NCBI GenBank assembly: GCA_000310025.1
Contig: FN649755.1
Span: forward strand, 716,003 to 780,002
Direction of reading: 5' to 3'
Length of the DNA: 64,000 bases
Source of the DNA: Ectocarpus siliculosus
Taxonomy: Eukaryota > Sar > Phaeophyceae > Ectocarpales > Ectocarpaceae
Part shown: positions 57,392 to 64,000 of the stretch, piece by piece
Layout: every line of letters begins with the position of its first letter
Numbering within the stretch: the stretch's first letter is position 1
Position numbers and translations under genes: made by a program
Notes under the pieces: model-generated
What the model saw: only the letters and a program-made list of their open reading frames with translations
Databases searched by the model: none
Told to the model about the DNA's origin: nothing

Positions 57392-60300
57392 TCATTGAGA
57401 AGATGACGCCTTGTAGAGGTCGGCCTTCGTCTTCCCTCTATTTACCTCGCGGCGACTAAGCTCCTCCCAATCTCCGTCCGGATATCGCACTTTCCAATAC
57501 GGTTCCCTAAAGTCATAAACCATTCCCGTCTGCTCACTAACTTGCCCTCCTCCATCAGTGAACGCCTGTCTTACCTTGGTACCCACCGGGAAATCCTTTA
57601 GTGCTTGTTCACGAGAGGCTGCATCTCGGTCTTCTTTGCTCGGGTATTCAGGAGGTCTAGGTCGACACGTGTCATCATGATATTCTTCCCAGAGTGCGTG
57701 AAATACGTCTAACTGAAGAGAGGTAAAGCTATTGTAAGCCTCTTCCTCATTAATCCACTCTGACTCACGACCGTCCTGATACCGGCCACGATACTCCCAA
57801 CACCAAACCCGATCGTTCTTCCATAAGACCCGGCGATCTAACAAGGTGAAGAGAGGGCAGGCAGTCACAGACACATCGGGTAAACCCAACTCCGCGCCCC
57901 AAGCCCAATGAGCAAACTCATCTTCAAAATCGTGGCGCAATTCTTTAGGGCGCAGGTGAAATAACTTAACACTTGCTCCAGAAACCACTCTTCTTCGGAT
58001 TCGGCGCCCATTCAGTCGAACTCTAATGCTTTGTCCTAACCTAGTTACTTCGGTTACTATCCAAGGTGCAGTATAATGATCCTGGATCAGTTTAGGATGC
58101 AGGCCTTGCGAACTCAAAGAACTGTCAGCTTCCAAAACCATCACTAAATTCCCTTCTTTAACCCGATTACCAGCCGAGGCTCGTTGGATGGCCGCATTGG
58201 CGGTCCCTCTTTGTTTGTTTTTTTGAGCTTGTCGCTTTTCTAAGGCATTTCGAACCTCCACAAAAGATTGATGTTTCTCCGCGACGTAACTATCCATACC
58301 ACCTCTAAATTCGGTTCCATCAATGTGTCGAGTCATCGAATCTAAAGGTGTACGGGGAGTGCGTCCAAACAAAATACTGAAAGGGGTTGGGTTCCCAGGT
58401 AACGTAGGATCTGGGGTCACCCTCTGGATCCAACAAGCGGGCAAAACATAATGATCCCATCGAAGGGGCCAAGATTGGCAAAGAATAGACAAAACTTCTT
58501 GAAACCATCCCCCCATCCGTTCTGCTGCTCCTTGACTTCGCGAGAAATCTGCAGGACCATGATCAAGCGTAACATTTAACCATTTGCATAAATGATTGAC
58601 CACCGTAGCCGTAAATCCCCCCCCAGCATCACTTAGGATCGAAACAGGTACGCCAATAGTCAGCATTAACTCCAACAGTTTCTTGCTCACCTCTAGCGCC
58701 TCCTTCGAAGGTAAAGGATAACCGAAAATAAATTTACTAGCTCTGTCTACAACCACCAGCAAATACCGATTTCCTGCCGCCGATACCTGATGAAGATCCT
58801 GAATGTCCATCTCCAACACTTCCCAAGGATTCAAAAACCTAGCGGGAAGCATGTATACCTTCCTGCTCATGGCTCTTTTCCGCCGGCGACATCCACAAGA
58901 TAGGACATACTCACGAACATCCCGTTTTAATGTCGCCCAACTAAATTTCGCCATGACAAGCAAAGTAGTTCGTGCTACCCCCGGATGTCCATAAGTAGTG
59001 TGGATCAACGACATAACTCTCGATACTAACGAACGAGGAATAGCTAGCGTAGGTTCCGCCCCTTTAGAATAATGCCATAATATGCCCTCATCGTCAGTGA
59101 TAAAGTCTCCAATGGCTGTTCCTTCAGGTGATAGCTGTGACTTCAAGAAAGGATCAGCCCGTTGTTGATTCAAGATGAACTCAACATCCTTAAGTAACCG
59201 CAGGGTCTCGCTTACCAAAGAAGATTTGCATTCAACCGTATTCAACGGAGGGGAAATCGTGGGAGGTGCAGGTCTCGGTTGAGACGTGGGTTCCGGAAAG
59301 ATTGGAGAAGATACAGGTTCTTGGGTGGTAGTCTCCCCCTTCTCCTCCTCTACTGCTGGTGAAGATTGAACAAACTCAGGCGCATGTTGAACACTCTCGA
59401 CCACTCTCGTTCTCCTAGTAGCTCTCCGGGTTACGGCAGGGGTGACTTCTAAAGCGGCCAACCCTTCGGTAATATAATCTAACGAGTTCTCAAGTTCCCG
59501 GAAGAACCCTTGAAATTTCAAGCCCAAGAGAACCTCCCTCACATTAGGTGGAAGGGAATAGTTAGACAATATATTAGCGGCTGCTCCCCGGCTAAGAGCT
59601 CTCGGGATAACAAAATCACGTTTCGAAGTAAGAATCTGCTTAAAGTCCTCCAACTCTAACTCAACCGCTTCTTTGATATCACCAGAATCCGCTTTATGAG
59701 CTTGATAATCTTCAGGCAGAGGTATCGTCCCCATTATATGACCCCTTGAGATTGCCAGGGTGGGTTCCCCAAAAGAGAAAATGTGGCGTTCTCCTTTTTT
59801 CCTCTCTAAAAAGTAAGTTCCAGATTTGTTCAAGAACTCACCCAACGAAGGAGTCGCTCCACCCCCACCTCTCTCGACGATTTTTTTCCAAGCCTTCAAC
59901 CTTTCTCTTGATCTAGGAAACCTTCCTCTCTTAACCAACGAAATGTAAGTTCTTCTCCGTCCCGATGGAATATTTACTTGAATAGCTCTCAAATCCACTG
60001 ACTCCACATAGTATGCTTGAGACGCAATCGGGTATATTTCTTGTGTCCATGTTCTAGAAGCCATAAACGGACCTGCGCATTCAATTACTATTATCTCAGC
60101 TGTCGTCCTCAATAACGTGTCCATGATTAACCTGACTTGATTCATATCACATCCTTTTTCCACGTTGCATACAACTACCTCCGGGTGAACCTCTTGCAAA
60201 AGTTGAATGCACAGCGGTTCTCCTGGAAATGATCGTAACAATCTAGGACGTCCATCACCTGGATTAAATCTTGCACACTCTAAGCCTCTCCAGTCTGCTT

Positions 60301-63196
60301 CTATAGCAACCTTCACGTCTAGAATGCCTTCTGCGGCTAGGATATTACCTCCCCCCCCGCAGCAGAGCACGACCGCGACAGGTTGATATTCAAAGAGATG
60401 TGGCGGTGCTTGATATGACTCATCGAGCAACTGAGCATCTATCATATCTGTCTCCAACAGCGCCGCAATAGTTGTTGTATCCAACAACGACTGATCGTTT
60501 ACTGATCCGTCCTGATACGAGATGTCTTCCACCCCTAAATCCTTCAATAAAATGCCATCCAAAACCGGACCCTGAGGACCCCTGAACGAAAGTTTCGTAG
60601 ATGAATCATCCGGGAAATGGGCATCAATATCCTTAGTCGGCATGTCAAAACGTGGTAATCGAGACAGCGCATCAGGCAAATGATGACTCCGCCCTTCTCG
60701 CCACTGAACATCCGTGTCGTACTCCATCAAACGAAGAGCCCATCGATAGAGTTTTGGCGATAAGTGCTGGCTTTTGAATAACCATGTTAGTGCTGAACAA
60801 TCAGTGACTAAGGTAAATCTTCGACCCCATAAATAGTGTCGAAAATGTTCAACTGCCCATAACACAGCTGCCGCTTCTCTTTCTGTTGGGGATCGACGGG
60901 AATCCGTCCGAGTCCACCGATGACTAGCAAAAGCGATGACGCGTTCAATACTATCTTGAATTTGGGATAAGGCAGCGCCACCCCCAACTTCGGAAGCATC
61001 GGTATACAACACAAACCTCTCATGCCAATTCGGTAGAACCAGAATGGGTGGTGAAGACAGACAGTGAATGAGCTGTGCGAGGGCTTCATCTTGGGCTGGT
61101 CCCCACGGAATAGCTAATTTACGTCCTCGCTTCGACGCAAACCGAGAGTCATTTCGCAAAATATCAGTGAGTGGAGCCACAATTTCGCTAAATTTAGGAA
61201 CAAACCTTCGAAGGAACCCGGCCATCCCAATCAAAGCTCGTAACTCTTCAACATTAGATGCTGGTTTCAAACCTTGAATGGCTTCAATCTTAGAGGGCGA
61301 AGGCCGCAATCCCAAGCGATCTATAATCAGTCCCAAAAACTCCTGTTGAGAACAACACCACTTGCATTTTGCTAAGTTCAGGGAAAGACCCGCCTTTGAC
61401 AACGCTTCCAAAACCGATCTCAGTAGCGGAAGATGTTCTTCAATCGTGTCTGTGTAAATCAAAATGTCGTCGAGCCAATTTCGCACCCCTCTCCCTTTCA
61501 AAGATCCGAGAGCCTTTGATACCAAAGAAGCGAAACATGCTGGCAACACTTTCAACCCAAACCCTGGTTGATTGAATTCCCACAATTGGCCATGTGCATC
61601 ATGAAAAGCGGTTTTATATTTGTCCTTTTCTGCAATCGCGATTTGGTTGAATCCTGAAGCAAGGTCAATCGATGTTGTACAACCAACTCGTCCCATGTCG
61701 CTGTATATGGTTGTAATATCTCCCATAGAACCGCTGTTGGACACCAAACGTTGATTGAGAACACGGTAATCTTGGCACATGCGCAACGTCCCGTCTTTTT
61801 TTCGTACCAGAACCAAGCTTGCCGCCCATGGTGAGTTAGACCGCCGAATGACTCCTGCCTTTTGCAACTTGTCTACTCCAGTTTGAATCATCGTGACCTC
61901 CTCAGGTGACCATTTTCGTGGCTTGGATGCAAATGGGGTACCTGTTTCATCGATCAGAGGCAGTTCCATGGGGTCTCCCTTACACGGTTTGACTTTCTTT
62001 GGGTCTAAAGCAAACAAACCCTTGTCTCGATAATCTTGTAGTAAAGACATGAGCTCAGCTTTTATGCGAGGGGTCAGTTGGCCCATGTTTGCTTCAGATA
62101 AGTCAACCTGCTTCAGAGAAGAATCCACCTCAGCTGACTCATCCACTGCAGACCCTTTACTTACAGGAATATGTACACGCGAGACCTCCAACCGCGTCGC
62201 CTCTAGCAAAGACATACGTTCCACATCTGTTGCATTCATGGCATAAACTGTCGCTATAGCCCTACCTTTCTGAAGCTTTATCGGCGCATTTGTAACGTTG
62301 ACTATCTTACTTCGTATTGGAGTGTAAGGGTACCACCACTGAACCCCTCGTGCTGTACCCAAACCCACCCCCAATTCGAGATCATATGCAGGAAGCGGAG
62401 AAATCAGCACCAATTGTCGATCTTGTGGTTGTGGACCTTTGACAAATGTGTTAATTTGAACGCTGACGAAACCTTCCACTAAGATATCGTCTCCATTGTA
62501 CAATACCCATTGTAAGGTTCCATCATCTTCCCAAGCAGCGTTGCCAATCACCGGTATCTCAGTAGGGTTTTTAAGATAATGTGGTTCGTCTTCTTCCCCA
62601 GATGGTTTTACTGCCGCAAACTGGGTTTCATTGGCTAGGTCCCGTACTTCAAAACCATCACGAAACTTGAACTTACGAGGTTTTGCTCGCCAGCCCTTCC
62701 GCCGTTTTTGCCGATACTCCTGTGCTATTAATTTAGCATGTGACAAAAATGGAATCCATCGTGACCCGGGATTAGGCTTAAATCCACCCTCATCAGTGAA
62801 ACTAAGGATGCTTTCCTGTTGTCGGAAGAAAGCCGCTCCAATAATCAAACCATAAGGTAGCTTATCGACCACTCTGACCGTGACAATATGAACCTGGTCC
62901 TCCGGAGGAAAGACCAGCGGCAAATCAGTAGAACCCAAAATTTTCATCGGCGGCACCTGACTGTTTGACGGATTGGCTGCTTTCAACAATCCGCGCCCTT
63001 TTTTATTCACAATATCTTGTCCATTACGAGCAGTCGTTTCCACGGATTTGATAAAGGCTGCTGACGCATAATTACCTCCGCCTGCACCAGTGTCTAACAG
63101 CACCACAATCGTCATTCGAAGATTAACTTTTGTGGGGTGCCACACGACTGCTTTTACCCACACTTGTTTGGTTCCTGCGCTCACTGCTGCCATCAT
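57392..63196 (-). CDS. Gypsy Pol polyprotein with embedded C5-methyltransferase-like domain
   Basis: 1934 residues from ATG 63196 to TGA. Protease: VVLLDTGAGG (Asp35) and LPYGLIIGAAF. RT: about 430-680, with SIDLASGFNQIAI and NWLDDILIYT (Asp576-577). RNase H: VLYTDASEVG (733), Glu774, VTDCSAL (799), PDALSR (842). Residues about 937-1230 resemble a cytosine-5 methyltransferase (59507-60388): VVLCCGGGGN (motif I), AIEADWRG (motif II acid), EVVVCNVEKGCD where PPCQ is expected (motif IV), IVIECAGPF (VI), IPSGRRRTYIS (VIII) and SNYSLPPNV (X-like). Integrase: HTTYGHPG and LSCGC zinc region, then Asp1464, Asp1523 and Glu1559, an exact D,D-35-E. The tail has a chromo-like segment (about 1785-1840) and a Tudor-like segment (about 1869-1917, YWKVRYPDGDWEEL). 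The motif IV cysteine appears displaced or lost. Confidence 0.93.
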   Translation of the reverse strand: MMAAVSAGTKQVWVKAVVWHPTKVNLRMTIVVLLDTGAGGGNYASAAFIKSVETTARNGQDIVNKKGRGLLKAANPSNSQVPPMKILGSTDLPLVFPPEDQVHIVTVRVVDKLPYGLIIGAAFFRQQESILSFTDEGGFKPNPGSRWIPFLSHAKLIAQEYRQKRRKGWRAKPRKFKFRDGFEVRDLANETQFAAVKPSGEEDEPHYLKNPTEIPVIGNAAWEDDGTLQWVLYNGDDILVEGFVSVQINTFVKGPQPQDRQLVLISPLPAYDLELGVGLGTARGVQWWYPYTPIRSKIVNVTNAPIKLQKGRAIATVYAMNATDVERMSLLEATRLEVSRVHIPVSKGSAVDESAEVDSSLKQVDLSEANMGQLTPRIKAELMSLLQDYRDKGLFALDPKKVKPCKGDPMELPLIDETGTPFASKPRKWSPEEVTMIQTGVDKLQKAGVIRRSNSPWAASLVLVRKKDGTLRMCQDYRVLNQRLVSNSGSMGDITTIYSDMGRVGCTTSIDLASGFNQIAIAEKDKYKTAFHDAHGQLWEFNQPGFGLKVLPACFASLVSKALGSLKGRGVRNWLDDILIYTDTIEEHLPLLRSVLEALSKAGLSLNLAKCKWCCSQQEFLGLIIDRLGLRPSPSKIEAIQGLKPASNVEELRALIGMAGFLRRFVPKFSEIVAPLTDILRNDSRFASKRGRKLAIPWGPAQDEALAQLIHCLSSPPILVLPNWHERFVLYTDASEVGGGAALSQIQDSIERVIAFASHRWTRTDSRRSPTEREAAAVLWAVEHFRHYLWGRRFTLVTDCSALTWLFKSQHLSPKLYRWALRLMEYDTDVQWREGRSHHLPDALSRLPRFDMPTKDIDAHFPDDSSTKLSFRGPQGPVLDGILLKDLGVEDISYQDGSVNDQSLLDTTTIAALLETDMIDAQLLDESYQAPPHLFEYQPVAVVLCCGGGGNILAAEGILDVKVAIEADWRGLECARFNPGDGRPRLLRSFPGEPLCIQLLQEVHPEVVVCNVEKGCDMNQVRLIMDTLLRTTAEIIVIECAGPFMASRTWTQEIYPIASQAYYVESVDLRAIQVNIPSGRRRTYISLVKRGRFPRSRERLKAWKKIVERGGGGATPSLGEFLNKSGTYFLERKKGERHIFSFGEPTLAISRGHIMGTIPLPEDYQAHKADSGDIKEAVELELEDFKQILTSKRDFVIPRALSRGAAANILSNYSLPPNVREVLLGLKFQGFFRELENSLDYITEGLAALEVTPAVTRRATRRTRVVESVQHAPEFVQSSPAVEEEKGETTTQEPVSSPIFPEPTSQPRPAPPTISPPLNTVECKSSLVSETLRLLKDVEFILNQQRADPFLKSQLSPEGTAIGDFITDDEGILWHYSKGAEPTLAIPRSLVSRVMSLIHTTYGHPGVARTTLLVMAKFSWATLKRDVREYVLSCGCRRRKRAMSRKVYMLPARFLNPWEVLEMDIQDLHQVSAAGNRYLLVVVDRASKFIFGYPLPSKEALEVSKKLLELMLTIGVPVSILSDAGGGFTATVVNHLCKWLNVTLDHGPADFSRSQGAAERMGGWFQEVLSILCQSWPLRWDHYVLPACWIQRVTPDPTLPGNPTPFSILFGRTPRTPLDSMTRHIDGTEFRGGMDSYVAEKHQSFVEVRNALEKRQAQKNKQRGTANAAIQRASAGNRVKEGNLVMVLEADSSLSSQGLHPKLIQDHYTAPWIVTEVTRLGQSIRVRLNGRRIRRRVVSGASVKLFHLRPKELRHDFEDEFAHWAWGAELGLPDVSVTACPLFTLLDRRVLWKNDRVWCWEYRGRYQDGRESEWINEEEAYNSFTSLQLDVFHALWEEYHDDTCRPRPPEYPSKEDRDAASREQALKDFPVGTKVRQAFTDGGGQVSEQTGMVYDFREPYWKVRYPDGDWEELSRREVNRGKTKADLYKASSSQ

Positions 63197-63267
63197 GTCT
63201 ACCTCTTTTTTGTCTCTTTCCGATTACACGCTGTGTTCCCCGGGGAAGGAGTCCCCAGGGCGCATCT

Positions 63268-63999
63268 TCAAGATGAGTTCCGTTCTGGAGTATCCAGTTG
63301 AGTCGAACTAGTGTCTGAGTCTGCGTAATCTGCTCCATACGCCCGTTGCATGTCAGTACAAGCATCCGCGGACGCCTGAACCGCGAATACTTGTTCCTTA
63401 GCGTAATATCCTAACGGAACGATTGAAGTGTCATGCGAGTATCGGCATCCCCGTCGGTTTTTTTGATGCGGGCAGTTGAGGCCTCGTGCGTGGTAAAAGC
63501 AGATCTTTCTAGCTTTTAAAGCTTTGAAAATAACTTCGTCGTCTTCGGAAGGGAGAGGGAGTTCCTCTTCCTCTTCATTCGGAGCCGATACAGTCGGGTC
63601 CACTACACGCCTCTGTTTACCGCTTGATGAAGTAGGACGCGACCTATTGACCGCTATGCGTGGTGCTTGTTCGACGGGGAGAGACGGAGGCCGAGCAGTC
63701 TGCGACCGTGCCTCTCCTCCTCGCGTGAAGGGAGTACCCGTTCTTCCAGGCACTGAAGCCGGACGATTAGCAAACGCAGCTAGCAACGTGGTAAATGTAT
63801 CAACTGTATCAAGCTCCACCACATCCGAATTGGAATCATCTTCGTGCTGTTGGTCACCACCCCCCTTTTGCTCTTGAGAAAGAAGGTCTCGAAGCGCTCC
63901 AAGAAGTGCTGTTTTCGTCAAAGGTTTCTTCTTCGAGGGTGTATCATGATCATTGTCCAACAACCTCTTGTGGCTAATCAAATCCGTATTCGCTGCCAA
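63268..63999 (-). CDS. Gypsy Gag, partial, CCCH zinc finger
   Basis: Open to the window edge; the true start is probably outside, because the first codon seen is TTG. It has a charged, low-complexity middle (EEEEELPLPSEDDEV), then KICFYHARGLNCPHQKN followed by RRGCRYSH, giving a C-x8-C-x8-C-x3-H finger. It stops 72 bp upstream of the pol ATG, in a different frame. Only about 240 residues of Gag are visible. The capsid fold cannot be judged from this part. Confidence 0.8.
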   Translation of the reverse strand: MAANTDLISHKRLLDNDHDTPSKKKPLTKTALLGALRDLLSQEQKGGGDQQHEDDSNSDVVELDTVDTFTTLLAAFANRPASVPGRTGTPFTRGGEARSQTARPPSLPVEQAPRIAVNRSRPTSSSGKQRRVVDPTVSAPNEEEEELPLPSEDDEVIFKALKARKICFYHARGLNCPHQKNRRGCRYSHDTSIVPLGYYAKEQVFAVQASADACTDMQRAYGADYADSDTSSTQLDTPERNSS

Positions 64000-64000
64000 C

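Larger units (their letters stand above)
56884..64000 (-). mobile_element. Ty3/gypsy LTR retrotransposon encoding a methyltransferase-like domain
   Basis: Minus-strand element truncated by the right window edge. It contains a gag ORF (at least 63268-63999), a pol ORF (57392-63196), a polypurine tract and the 3' LTR (56884-57182). The 5' LTR and primer-binding site lie outside the window. Pol domain order is protease, RT, RNase H, methyltransferase-like, integrase, which is the gypsy order with an insertion between RNase H and integrase. Pol is uninterrupted over 1934 codons, so the copy looks young and possibly functional. Confidence 0.93.

Overview
This window is nuclear DNA from a eukaryote. 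It has spliced genes with long introns, GT-AG (and one GC-AG) splice sites, abundant micro- and minisatellites, SINE- and MITE-like elements, and three families of retrotransposon. The mix of an intron-rich chromatin gene, a single-exon FNIP-type repeat protein (FNQP repeats), in-frame CAG runs and Ty3/gypsy plus Ngaro-type elements fits a stramenopile, most likely a brown alga. That assignment is an inference; no marker gene proves it.

Left third (1-25,100). The best-resolved gene is a nine-exon histone chaperone of the Rtt106/SSRP1 tandem-PH family (3724-16511, + strand). Every exon phase agrees and the spliced reading frame is 530 codons. Its introns are filled with structures derived from the gene itself: duplicated exon 1 ends, duplicated exon 3 borders, a 176-bp-arm hairpin, and a 2.6-kb minisatellite. 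Downstream lies a candidate multi-exon coiled-coil gene (about 19.3-22.2 kb). One of its exons has an inverted duplicate beside it, and it is followed by three and a bit copies of a 738-bp unit that is itself a foldback.

Middle (25-46 kb). This part is gene-poor. It holds a palindrome cluster just upstream of a small, incompletely resolved gene (29.0-30.6 kb). It also holds a broken duplicate of the 3' part of the chaperone gene (31.9-34.65 kb), a decayed non-LTR retrotransposon (34.7-38 kb), several SINE/MITE insertions, and an intact single-exon FNIP-type repeat protein with a polyserine tract (43876-44991).

Right third (47-64 kb). Two retrotransposons lie on the minus strand. The first (46987-53719) is a tyrosine-recombinase element with complete split direct repeats (A1-ORFs-B1-A2-B2) and a 4-nt GCGA core at each boundary. 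The second, a Ty3/gypsy element running off the right edge, has one uninterrupted 1934-codon pol. Besides protease, RT, RNase H and a D,D-35-E integrase, this pol carries a cytosine-5 DNA methyltransferase-like domain between RNase H and integrase, and a chromo-like plus Tudor-like tail. Both elements have CCCH zinc fingers in Gag instead of the usual CCHC knuckle. The methyltransferase-like retrotransposon is the most interesting object in the window.
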